Source: an uncultured Eubacteriales bacterium (GTDB lineage: Bacteria > Bacillota > Clostridia > Oscillospirales > Ruminococcaceae). From it: 9,871 bases of DNA. A program made the translations under genes and the position numbers. Location of the stretch: positions 1 through 9,871 of the forward strand of contig CABUOE010000075.1 in the NCBI GenBank assembly GCA_902493155.1. The letters are read 5' to 3'. This document shows positions 1 to 6,230 of this stretch, in pieces. Position 1 is the first letter of the stretch; every line of letters begins with the position of its first letter. The notes under the pieces were generated by a model. The model was not told where the DNA came from. It ran no database searches and worked only from the letters and a program-made list of their open reading frames with translations.

Positions 1-1414
1 GGGTCTCGGGGCCTGAAAGCACCGCGTCCGCCGCCCCAAAGCCCCGGATTTTCCGGTCAAACACCGACAGGCCCAGCCGCATCATTTCGGTGATCTCCTT
101 GGGGAACAGACGGTCGAAATCCACCGCCGTAAGCCCTAAGCTGTAGGTGGGCAAAACCCTTCCCAGATGCAGGCCCTCTTCCTCCCGGAGAAAATCCCCC
201 ACCGTCGCGCCGCAGGCCCGGTAGCCGCCCCCTGCCAAAGAGAAGGCCCGCTCTTCCAGCTCCCGCTGAAATTCCATGCCCGCGAACGCGCCGCTGCCGA
301 AGTCGCTGCTGTCCACCGACACCACCAACGCCGCATTGGCGTTTTTGCCGTCCCTTGCGTATTCGCTCATGCCGTTTGTGACCACCTGCCCTTCCTCTGA
401 GGCGGAAGGCACCACCAGTCCTCCGGGACACATGCAGAAGGTGTACACCGCCCGGCCACCCTGCCGGTGGGAGAGCTGGTACTCCCCGGGTGGCAGGTCG
501 GGGTGTCCCGCAAGCTCCCCGTAAAGCCCCTTGTCGATGTCCGACTGCAAATGCTCGATCCGCGCCCCCACCGAAAAGGCCTTTTGTTCCAGCTTGACCC
601 CGCTTTTTTGGAGCATCCGGAAGGTGTCCCGGGCGCTGTGGCCGATGGCCAGAATCAGGTGTTCGGTTTCGATGGGCTCCCCGTTGACAAACACCCCCCG
701 GAGCCTGCCGTTTTGGATGGAAAGCCCGGTGAGCTGGGACTGGAACAAAACCTGCCCGCCCTTTGCGATGATTTCCTCCCGGATGGATTTGACCACTTCC
801 CTTAGCTTATCGGTGCCGATGTGAGGCTTCGCCTTTTTAAGAGTCTCCTTTGGCGCGCCGTGCCGGGCCAGCCGCTCCAACACATAGTCGCATAAGGGAT
901 CGTTGATGCGGGTGGTCAGCTTGCCGTCGGAAAAGGTACCCGCTCCCCCTTCGCCGAACTGGACGTTGCAGGCGGGATTTAGGCTTCCCGTCGTCCAAAA
1001 GCCCTCCACTTCTCTGACCCGCCGGTCCACGTCGCAGCCCCGCTCCACCACGATGGGACGGTATCCCTCCCTTGCCAGCAGCTCTGCCGCAAACATACCG
1101 GCAGGGCCAAATCCGGCGATGACAACCGGGGTTTTGAGGGACTCCGTCCCCTTTTTTACCGCAAAAGGCTCGGTTTTTTTATACTGGGCGTCCCCGCCCG
1201 CCTTTTTTGCCGCCTGCTCTTCGTTTTGGCGCAGACGAACAGCCACGGTGCTCACTTTGAGGATATGTTCCCGCTTCCGGGCGTCCACAGAGGTCTTGGT
1301 CACATAGGCGTCCTCCACCTGGGCCGGGCCCACCTTAAGCTTTCGGCAGGCAGCCGCCACTGCTTCCGATTCCGGCTGCCCCAGCGCCGTTTTGATGTTG
1401 CGAACGAGAATCAT
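1..1414 (-). CDS. FAD-dependent dehydrogenase of the COG2509 type (C-terminus cut by window edge)
   Basis: The frame is open from an ATG at 1414 to the left edge, giving 471 residues with no stop, so the C-terminus is missing; I recall the family at roughly 530 residues. Residues 1-90 form an N-terminal domain. A Rossmann dinucleotide-binding motif follows (VVIAGFGPAG, with GFGPAG at 101-106), and the acidic residue ending the second strand is E124 (VVERG). The family signature NVQFGEGGAGTFSDGKL lies at 150-166. Further on come CPGGLVVPSASEEGQ and, near the edge, GFGAADAVLSGPET (458-471), both typical of these uncharacterised dehydrogenases. The product should be a soluble flavoprotein oxidoreductase; no substrate can be read from sequence. 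A purine-rich site (AGAAAGGCAGG) precedes the ATG by about 5 bases. The gene follows cdaR in the same direction but a terminator hairpin separates them, so it probably has its own promoter, which I could not locate convincingly. The family is secure; the reaction is unknown. Confidence 0.88.
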   Translation of the reverse strand, partial: MILVRNIKTALGQPESEAVAAACRKLKVGPAQVEDAYVTKTSVDARKREHILKVSTVAVRLRQNEEQAAKKAGGDAQYKKTEPFAVKKGTESLKTPVVIAGFGPAGMFAAELLAREGYRPIVVERGCDVDRRVREVEGFWTTGSLNPACNVQFGEGGAGTFSDGKLTTRINDPLCDYVLERLARHGAPKETLKKAKPHIGTDKLREVVKSIREEIIAKGGQVLFQSQLTGLSIQNGRLRGVFVNGEPIETEHLILAIGHSARDTFRMLQKSGVKLEQKAFSVGARIEHLQSDIDKGLYGELAGHPDLPPGEYQLSHRQGGRAVYTFCMCPGGLVVPSASEEGQVVTNGMSEYARDGKNANAALVVSVDSSDFGSGAFAGMEFQRELEERAFSLAGGGYRACGATVGDFLREEEGLHLGRVLPTYSLGLTAVDFDRLFPKEITEMMRLGLSVFDRKIRGFGAADAVLSGPET

Positions 1415-1453
1415 AAAAACCTGCCTTTCTAAAATGCCGGTTTGGTTATCGAC

Positions 1454-1474
1454 GGACGGAGCAAAGCCCCGCCC
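1454..1474 (-). repeat. GC-rich hairpin, possible REP-like element
   Basis: Read on the minus strand, a 9-bp stem (GGGCGGGGC with GCTCCGTCC) closes a 3-base loop. Two of the pairs are G-U, so the fold is complete only in minus-strand RNA. It lies between the cdaR terminator and the FAD-dehydrogenase start. The sequence GTAGGGGCGGGGCTTTGC resembles short palindromic repeats that I recall being scattered in intergenic DNA of some gut Firmicutes. Only one copy is in the window, so repetition cannot be shown here. Confidence 0.3.
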
Positions 1475-1482
1475 CTACTTCC

Positions 1483-1515
1483 AAAAAACCAGCCCTTAAC
1501 CGAAATTAAGGGCTG
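1483..1515 (-). terminator. Rho-independent terminator after cdaR
   Basis: On the minus strand, CAGCCCTTAA and TTAAGGGCTG form a perfect 10-bp stem around a 6-base loop. The stem is followed by G and six T residues. It begins 12 bases past the cdaR stop codon and should end the cdaA-cdaR transcript before the FAD-dehydrogenase gene. Confidence 0.85.
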
Positions 1516-1526
1516 AATGTCAATAC

Positions 1527-2828
1527 TTATGAACTTTTCTGCTGGACGCTGACGTCCACGGTATACTCGCCCACCGCCCAGGCCAACACGCCGCCCTGGC
1601 AGTAGATTTTCACCGTGACGTTGTAGCGCCCCGTTTTAACCGCATCCTGGGACAGATCCACAATGCCCACCAAGTCGTCGGAGTTCAGGTCGTTGACGAT
1701 GCCGGTGGCTCCCACTACCTTGATATTCCTCAGCCGCTCGGCCAGCACTCTGGCCTCATACCCCGACGGAACGTTTTCCAACACGAAATTGGACACCTCG
1801 AGCTGCTTGGAGGAAAGGCCGTAGGTGGGGAACTTCACCGTGACGCTCTCGACGTTTTCAACGTTTTTGAGCCCCGCCTTCAAATTGATGTCCAGGGTGA
1901 TTTCCGAACCCACGTCGATGGTCCTGAAGTCGATGGGGCCGATGGTAATGTCATCCAGCGTATCGATAGTCTCGCTGGGAGAGGCGATGAGCAGCGAGTT
2001 CCGAGACAGAGTGTAGCTCAGCTCGTCGATGGGGAACCCACGGGGGATGTTGACAAATTCAACCCGCAGTGGCAGGGTTTTCGCTTTATAGATGGGAATG
2101 GTCACCGAAATCAAGTCCCGGTTGTCCATGTCCAGCTGGTCGCTCTTGATTGCGTCCCCGTTTTTGTCTAACAGCACCACCTGCCCGGAGGTGTTGAAGC
2201 TCTCGGTCAGCTCGTCCTCAGTGTCGATGTTGATGACGCAGCGGTCGATTTTATTGACGTCGGCTTCCGGCCCTTTGACAGTGAGAAAATCGATGTCGGC
2301 ATAGGGTGTTTCCATCAAATAGCCTTCCGCCGCGCTGAGGCCGGGGGCGATAATCTCGATGGGGAACTGCTTGGTGACCACCTTGTCGAACTTGAGCTTC
2401 ACCTCGGTGGTCGTCCAGGAAATGACGCTGTATTCCGGGTCGCTCTGCTTGCGGATGACCTGCACCGGCAGGGTGTACTCACCCGGTTCCGTCACATTAG
2501 CCAGGGATACCTGAGCTGTAAAGTCCTCGGCTTTCAGTCTCGTGATCTTATATTTTTTGCCGTTGACCTGTATATCGGTGGTATACTGGGGTTCCCCGAT
2601 GATTTCGAGGCCCAGGTCCTTCGCCATGGAATTTTCGTAGTTGATGGTAATGGGCACGTCGGTGATGAAGGTATTGGAGTTCGGCCGCTGGTCCACATAG
2701 ATGGTGAACCAGACGAGGATGCCCAAAACAATGGAGAGAATCAGGACGAAGGTGTTGTTGTTGAACAGGTCGCCAAAATCAATTTTGTTCTTCCGTTTCG
2801 GAGCCCTGGTCTTTTCTTTCTTTTTCAT
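1527..2828 (-). CDS. cdaR: YbbR-domain protein CdaR, regulator of the diadenylate cyclase
   Basis: This 433-residue protein has a very basic N-terminus (KKKEKTRAPKRKNK). One transmembrane segment follows (about 27-44, FVLILSIVLGILVWFTIYV), then a long extracytoplasmic part rich in beta strands. The outer part divides into four YbbR-like repeats at roughly 53-148, 152-245, 248-333 and 338-428. This is the usual build of CdaR, which in Bacillus and Listeria binds CdaA in the membrane and modulates c-di-AMP synthesis. The ATG overlaps the 3' end of cdaA by 50 bases. A good ribosome site (GGAAGGTG, about 7 bases upstream) lies inside cdaA, so translation is probably coupled. No glmM follows directly, unlike the classical cdaA-cdaR-glmM operon; a terminator comes next. 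The call rests on both sequence and position beside cdaA. Confidence 0.93.
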   Translation of the reverse strand: MKKKEKTRAPKRKNKIDFGDLFNNNTFVLILSIVLGILVWFTIYVDQRPNSNTFITDVPITINYENSMAKDLGLEIIGEPQYTTDIQVNGKKYKITRLKAEDFTAQVSLANVTEPGEYTLPVQVIRKQSDPEYSVISWTTTEVKLKFDKVVTKQFPIEIIAPGLSAAEGYLMETPYADIDFLTVKGPEADVNKIDRCVINIDTEDELTESFNTSGQVVLLDKNGDAIKSDQLDMDNRDLISVTIPIYKAKTLPLRVEFVNIPRGFPIDELSYTLSRNSLLIASPSETIDTLDDITIGPIDFRTIDVGSEITLDINLKAGLKNVENVESVTVKFPTYGLSSKQLEVSNFVLENVPSGYEARVLAERLRNIKVVGATGIVNDLNSDDLVGIVDLSQDAVKTGRYNVTVKIYCQGGVLAWAVGEYTVDVSVQQKSS

Positions 2829-3735
2829 GTTTTTTCACCTTCCAAAAGCCCTTTTTTCTCTCTTTTTGTTCTTCTTTCACTTCCGGTATCAAATAGTAGT
2901 CCAGCGTAGCACGGAGCTTATCGATGGAAAGGTTGCGGATGAGCCGGCCGTTAACCGCAAAGGAAATGCCGCCGGTCTCTTCGCTGACGACGATGGTCAC
3001 AGAATCCGAGACCTCGCTGACACCGATAGCCGCCCGGTGCCGGGAGCCCAGATTTTTGTCGATATCCTCTTCCTTTTTGGGCTTCGGGAGAAAGCACGCC
3101 GCCGCGTAGACTTTTCCCTCCCGCATAATCATGGCCCCGTCGTGCAAAGGCGAGTTTTTAAAGAAGATATTCCCCATAAGCTCTACGCTGGGAACCGCGT
3201 CCACAATGACGCCTGTCCGGATCTGATCGCCCAGCTTGACCTTCCGCTCGATGACGATGAGGGCGCCGGTGGCCGAAATGGACAGCCGCTGTACCGACTC
3301 GCAGATCACGTCGATGGGCTTGCCCCACACAGCGCTGCGGCGGATACTTTCCTCCGTCGAGTGCGCCCAGGGGGCGATGCCGGCCATCCTCGTCCGCCCC
3401 ACCCGCTCCAGGGCGCTGCGAAGCTCCGGCTGGAACACGACGATGACGGCGATAATTCCCATTTCAAAGACCCGGTTTAACAGCCAGAGCATGGCCGTCA
3501 TGTTGAGCATCTTGACAACAAGATAAAGCCCGCCCATCAATAGAATACCCTTGACCAGCTGACCGGCGCGGGTTTCTCTGACGATACGGATGCCCTTGTA
3601 GATAATGTAAGAAATCAGGGCGATATCCAGCGTATCCCGAACCAGGGAGAAATCGTTGGCCGCAAGCACGATTTCATTCCAAAACTGATCCAGCCCCTGG
3701 ACGATCGCCTGCCAGAGCTGAACAAAAACCTGCAT
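2779..3735 (-). CDS. cdaA: Diadenylate cyclase CdaA (c-di-AMP synthase)
   Basis: CdaA condenses two ATP into c-di-AMP, which controls potassium and osmolyte transport and cell-wall homeostasis. I start it at the ATG at 3735 (318 residues, MQVFVQLWQ), because AGAAAGGG sits 8 bases upstream. The frame also extends to a TTG at 3765, but those ten extra codons would include the ribosome site. Three hydrophobic segments lie at about 29-50, 60-79 and 81-101, and a short linker leads to the DAC domain. Both catalytic signatures are intact: DGA in NSPLHDGAMI (199-201) and RHR in GSRHRAAIGVSE (232-234), followed by SEETGGIS. After the catalytic core there is a strongly charged, lysine- and glutamate-rich tail (about 286-318), partly encoded in the overlap with cdaR. 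The tail is hydrophilic and probably variable between species. A leader of about 230 bases with folded elements separates the gene from the upstream desulfurase. Confidence 0.96.
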   Translation of the reverse strand: MQVFVQLWQAIVQGLDQFWNEIVLAANDFSLVRDTLDIALISYIIYKGIRIVRETRAGQLVKGILLMGGLYLVVKMLNMTAMLWLLNRVFEMGIIAVIVVFQPELRSALERVGRTRMAGIAPWAHSTEESIRRSAVWGKPIDVICESVQRLSISATGALIVIERKVKLGDQIRTGVIVDAVPSVELMGNIFFKNSPLHDGAMIMREGKVYAAACFLPKPKKEEDIDKNLGSRHRAAIGVSEVSDSVTIVVSEETGGISFAVNGRLIRNLSIDKLRATLDYYLIPEVKEEQKERKKGFWKVKKHEKERKDQGSETEEQN

Positions 3736-3763
3736 ACTGTTTGCCCTTTCTGTTTCACGTCCC

Positions 3764-3817
3764 AAAGCGGAAGCGGGAAGCCTCCGCTTTATGATAAAAG
3801 GCTGTTCAAAAGCCTTT
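3764..3817 (-). other. Two small hairpins in the cdaA leader
   Basis: An inverted repeat AAAGCGGA/TCCGCTTT (3764-3771 with 3783-3790, 11-base loop) and a second, AAAGGCT/AGCCTTT (3797-3803 with 3811-3817, 7-base loop), lie 29 and 62 bases upstream of the cdaA ATG. Neither is followed by a long T-tract on the minus strand, so they look more like leader RNA structure than terminators. They match no riboswitch class that I recognise. Confidence 0.35.
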
Positions 3818-3850
3818 ATTCTTCACTTTTTTAGAAAATAAGGAAAATTT

Positions 3851-3934
3851 AAAAAAACAGAATCGCGTCCTCCGAAGAGCCGGAACCCTTCCGCCCATCA
3901 GGCGGCATGTGGCATAGGCGCACGTACGGATTCT
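3851..3934 (-). ncRNA. Candidate structured small RNA or attenuator upstream of cdaA
   Basis: On the minus strand, AGAATC (3934-3929) pairs with GATTCT (3864-3859), with a further CGT/ACG pairing past a one-base bulge. This closes an 84-nt segment. Inside are a perfect 5-bp hairpin CCGCC-TGATG-GGCGG (3891-3905) and a weaker TCCG/CGGA hairpin (3871-3884). The closing stem is followed at once by G and seven T residues (3857-3851), as in an intrinsic terminator. A promoter-like sequence ends so that transcription would begin near 3934, the first base of the closing stem. It could be a free small RNA or a transcription attenuator for cdaA. It does not match the c-di-AMP (ydaO), T-box, SRP or 6S RNA sequences that I know. 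The assignment is an inference from fold and position only. Confidence 0.3.
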
Positions 3935-3940
3935 AATTAT

Positions 3941-3968
3941 ATTTTATCATATTTTCACATAAAATCAA
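3941..3968 (-). promoter_or_regulatory. Candidate sigma-A promoter for the cdaA leader
   Basis: On the minus strand, TTGATT (3968-3963) and TAAAAT (3946-3941) are separated by 16 bases, in a very AT-rich stretch just past the desulfurase stop codon. A perfect TATAAT (3941-3936) is an alternative -10 but has a poorer -35. The site would start the transcript at about 3934 and give cdaA a leader of roughly 200 nt. Confidence 0.45.
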
Positions 3969-5119
3969 CTACGACAGCCCATTTTTTTCAATTTTTTTGA
4001 TTTCATTTAAGAATGCGTTGATTTGCTGAGGCTTGTTGAAGTGGCCGGGCGAAAAACGGACCGCCCCCTGCTCTGCCGTACCGAAATACCGGTGGGCCAG
4101 CGCCGCGCAGTGGAACCCGCCTCTCAGCATATAGCCCTTCTCACTCAGGTACTCGGTGACCGCCGTCGAGTCCACTCCTTTGATGTTAAAGCTGACGATA
4201 GGCGCTTTTCTCCCCAGCCGGAAGCTCTCGGCAATCAAATCCACATTCGGCATCTGCTTCATTTCGTTGTACACCCTGGCGCAGAGTGCCATTTCGTAGC
4301 GGTAAATCTCGTCGATGCCCCTGTGGGAGACAAAGTCAAGCCCCCCCCCTAAAGATAGGATTCCCACCGTGTTCAAAGTGCCGCTTTCGAACCGGTCGGG
4401 CATAAAGTCTGGCTGCTCCAGTTCCAGCGAATTGCTGCCAGTGCCGCCTTCCATAATGGTGCCGAGCTTTGCCCCTTCGTTTAAGATCATCAGCCCGGTT
4501 CCGGTGGCGCCGTACAGCCCCTTGTGGCCGGCGGTGCAGAGGATGTCGATCCCCATTTCCTTGACCGATATGGGCAGCATCCCCGCCGCCTGGGCCGCGT
4601 CGACGATAAAGACAAGCCCGTACTGCTTGCAGAGAGCGGAGAGCTTGCGGATGGGAAGCACCGTTCCGGATACGTTGGACGCATAGGTACAGGCGATAGC
4701 CTTGGTGTCCGGCCGGATGAGGTTTGCAAAAGACCGCAAGGTCCTGTCGTCGTCGTTTTCGTATACGTCCGCCACCGAATAGGTGACTTTACCGGTCTGG
4801 GCCATGGCGTAGATGGGACGAAGCACCGAGTTGTGCTCCAGACAGGAAGTGATAATGTGCCCGCCGTCCTCCATGACGCCTTTGATGGCCATGTTGAGGG
4901 CGTGGGTGCAGTTCATGGTAAAAATAACGTTTCCGGTTCGGCGTCAAAGAAGGCCGCCGCCTTCTGCCGCACCTCGAAAACCTTTTCGGATACTTTCATA
5001 GAAACACGGTGTCCGCTCCGGCCGGGATTTCCCCCGTAGCTTTTCACCGCGTCGGAAACCGCAAATTGGATGGACTGCGGTTTGGGATATGTCGTTGCCG
5101 CGTTATCAAAATAAACCAT
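3969..5119 (-). pseudogene. Class-V aminotransferase / cysteine desulfurase family gene with a one-base frameshift
   Basis: An ATG at 5119 with a strong ribosome site (GGAGG, 6 bases upstream) opens a 68-codon frame (MVYFDNAATTYPKP...) that stops at 4913. The homologous protein continues in another minus frame from about 4930 to the stop at 3969. Restoring one A in the AAA run at 4930-4932 gives an uninterrupted 383-residue protein, reading EPENVIFTMNCTHALN across the join, which is the family's normal length. All key residues are present: the PLP lysine in TAGHKGLYG (about K199), the aspartate of VFIVDAAQAAG, and the catalytic cysteine in RGGFHCAALAH (about C338). The gene therefore looks recently broken, or the base is a sequencing or assembly error. 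An independent start at the internal ATG (4916) has no ribosome site. Related enzymes take sulfur from cysteine, or selenium from selenocysteine. The subgroup with the short N-terminus (EF2568-like) has no firmly assigned role that I know. The DUF3343 gene upstream is a likely partner. Confidence 0.85.
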
Positions 5120-5198
5120 CTGATTCCTCCGACTTGTGAAAATAGTCAGTCGTAAGTTTGTGTTGCTTGAAAGAGGAGGATGCCGTCATAAAACCACA

Positions 5199-5230
5199 CG
5201 GGAAAAGCCGCCGATCACCGGGTTTTCCCG
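5199..5230 (-). other. Inverted repeat in the desulfurase leader
   Basis: CGGGAAAA (5199-5206) and TTTTCCCG (5223-5230) form a perfect 8-bp stem, with two more G-C pairs inside after a mismatch. It lies 80 bases upstream of the desulfurase start and downstream of the DUF3343 terminator. Only GTGTGGTTTTATG follows on the minus strand, so terminator function is doubtful. It may be a second weak terminator or a leader structure. Confidence 0.35.
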
Positions 5231-5262
5231 CGCGGTCTTCGCACCGGGCGCCATAAGCGCAC

Positions 5263-5291
5263 AAAAAGCCTTAAGCCGTATCACTTAAGGC
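5263..5291 (-). terminator. Rho-independent terminator overlapping the DUF3343 stop codon
   Basis: On the minus strand, GCCTTAAG and CTTAAGGC form a perfect 8-bp stem around an 8-base loop and are followed by five T residues. The 5' arm contains the TAA stop of the DUF3343 gene. This should separate its transcript from the desulfurase gene. Confidence 0.75.
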
Positions 5292-5512
5292 CGATAGTCT
5301 GGGACTACATCCAGGATACGAATCCCTTCACTTTTGAGCGCTGCCACGGCCTCCGAGAGACTTCCGCGAATCAGCAGGCTGTACCCGCAGCCCTTGTTGG
5401 AATAAGGGCGGGGAGTCCGGATAACCGCGCTTTTGATCCACATCTGGTCCAGTATTTTCTGGGCCTTATAAGCGTAGGTGATGGAGCTCAAAACAATCAA
5501 GCTTTGTGCCAT
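5285..5512 (-). CDS. DUF3343 family small protein (putative Se/S carrier-like)
   Basis: This 75-residue protein starts at the ATG at 5512 (MAQSLIVLSSITYAYKAQ), 6 bases after GAAGAGGTG. The frame extends a further 38 codons upstream to 5626, but that part overlaps ispF and has no ribosome site. The protein has a ferredoxin-like or TusA-like size. It carries the conserved motif KGCGYSLLI (40-48) with a single cysteine (C42), as in the family described in Pfam as putative Se/S carrier-like. By that description the cysteine would hold a persulfide or selenide handed on by a desulfurase, and a desulfurase-like gene is the next gene downstream. It has a good promoter and a terminator of its own, so it is probably made as a short monocistronic mRNA of about 290 nt. 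The family is likely; the carrier role is an inference here. Confidence 0.8.
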   Translation of the reverse strand: MAQSLIVLSSITYAYKAQKILDQMWIKSAVIRTPRPYSNKGCGYSLLIRGSLSEAVAALKSEGIRILDVVPDYRP

Positions 5513-5534
5513 AAACGACACCTCTTCATCTATA

Positions 5535-5554
5535 AATTGGGAAAGACCCCAATT
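5535..5554 (-). other. Hairpin at the 5' end of the DUF3343 mRNA
   Basis: AATTGGG (5535-5541) and CCCAATT (5548-5554) form a perfect 7-bp stem with a 6-base loop. If the promoter just upstream is real, this hairpin would sit within a few bases of the mRNA 5' end and about 10 bases ahead of the ribosome site. A 5' hairpin there could protect the short mRNA or modulate its translation. Confidence 0.4.
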
Positions 5555-5556
5555 CC

Positions 5557-5585
5557 ATAGTATGCAGGAATCTCCGTTTTGACAA
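5557..5585 (-). promoter_or_regulatory. Sigma-A-like promoter for the DUF3343 gene
   Basis: On the minus strand, TTGTCA (5585-5580; 5 of 6 consensus bases) and TACTAT (5562-5557; 4 of 6) are separated by exactly 17 bases. They lie in the 89-base gap after ispF. The start point would be near 5550. This implies that the DUF3343 gene is transcribed separately from ispF. Confidence 0.6.
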
Positions 5586-5601
5586 AAAGAAGCGTTTACC
5601 C

Positions 5602-6081
5602 CTAATCTTTGGAAATCAGCAGACAAATCGCCGTTGCAGTCATTCCGTCACCGTTGCCGGTGATGCCCAAACCCTCCTCGGTGGTGGCCTTGACGCTGAC
5701 CTGCGAACTACTGATTTGCAAAGCCGCTGACAAATGCTCCCTCATTTTTACAATGTAAGGCTTGAGCTTAGGGGCCTGGGCCGCAACCGTGCAGTCGATG
5801 TTCCCCACTTGATACCCTTCTTTGTCGATGAGCTTCCCCACCTGCTTTAAAAGGGCAATGCTGTCCGCGCCTTTGTACCGGGGATCGGTATCGGGGAAAT
5901 GCCCGCCGATGTCCCCTAAGGCCAGCGCCCCTAAAAGAGCGTCCATCACCGCATGGGTGAGCACATCGGCGTCGGAATGGCCGAGAAGCCCTTTTTCATA
6001 GGGAATCTCCACTCCGCCCAAAATGAGTTTCCGGCCCTCTGTCAGCCGGTGAACGTCGTAACCCTGTCCAATTCGCATCAT
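5602..6081 (-). CDS. ispF: 2-C-methyl-D-erythritol 2,4-cyclodiphosphate synthase IspF
   Basis: IspF cyclises CDP-methylerythritol 2-phosphate to MEcPP with release of CMP, in the MEP route to isoprenoids. The 159-residue length is the family's norm. The metal ligands are visible as DVH (D9, H11) and H43 in ADVLTHAVMDALLGA. HSDADV lies at 35-40, GDIGGHFPDTDP at 56-67, and the C-terminal signature KATTEEGLGITGNGDGM at 131-147. It acts as a cytosolic trimer. Two adjacent ATG codons (6081 and 6078) can start it; AAAAGG lies about 11 bases before the first. It follows ispD after 149 bases, and the two genes are often linked or fused in bacteria. ispE is not in the window. Confidence 0.97.
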   Translation of the reverse strand: MMRIGQGYDVHRLTEGRKLILGGVEIPYEKGLLGHSDADVLTHAVMDALLGALALGDIGGHFPDTDPRYKGADSIALLKQVGKLIDKEGYQVGNIDCTVAAQAPKLKPYIVKMREHLSAALQISSSQVSVKATTEEGLGITGNGDGMTATAICLLISKD

Positions 6082-6144
6082 ATGGATCGTTTCCTTTTCT
6101 GTCTTTTAAAAATCCTCGTTTTATTTCTGCACTTCATTTCTATT

Positions 6145-6171
6145 AATGGGTGGTACCAGTTATTCCCCATT
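6145..6171 (-). other. Inverted repeat between ispD and ispF
   Basis: AATGGG (6145-6150) and CCCATT (6166-6171) form a 6-bp stem, and the loop contains the palindrome TGGTACCA. No T-tract follows on either strand, so it is not a standard terminator. It may be a weak mRNA structure in the 149-base ispD-ispF gap, where I found nothing else except a purine-rich ribosome site. Confidence 0.2.
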
Positions 6172-6230
6172 CCAAACGCCCTCCGGCAAATTTCAACAAG
6201 CTCACAAAAGGAGCGGGAGCCGTCCAGGCG

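Noticed and set aside
2701..3480. A 259-codon plus-strand open frame opposite cdaA and cdaR
   Set aside because: It lies antisense to two well-identified genes, has no family resemblance, no ribosome site, and composition that follows from the opposite-strand codons.
3736..3765. Longer CdaA starting at TTG 3765
   Set aside because: The ATG at 3735 has a clear ribosome site inside that extension, and the extra ten residues are not typical of the membrane-anchored N-terminus.
4524..5039. A 171-codon plus-strand frame opposite the desulfurase
   Set aside because: It is antisense to a recognised enzyme with all of its motifs, and the translation is low-complexity and unlike a folded protein.
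4913..5119. The 68-codon N-terminal desulfurase fragment as an independent small gene
   Set aside because: It contains only the N-terminal part of the aminotransferase fold, and its last five codons are out-of-frame read-through after the missing base.
6145..6171. A T-box-like GGGTGGTACC on the plus strand
   Set aside because: The rest of a T-box leader is absent, the match to AGGGTGGNACCGCG is partial, and no plus-strand gene follows; ispD lies on the opposite strand.
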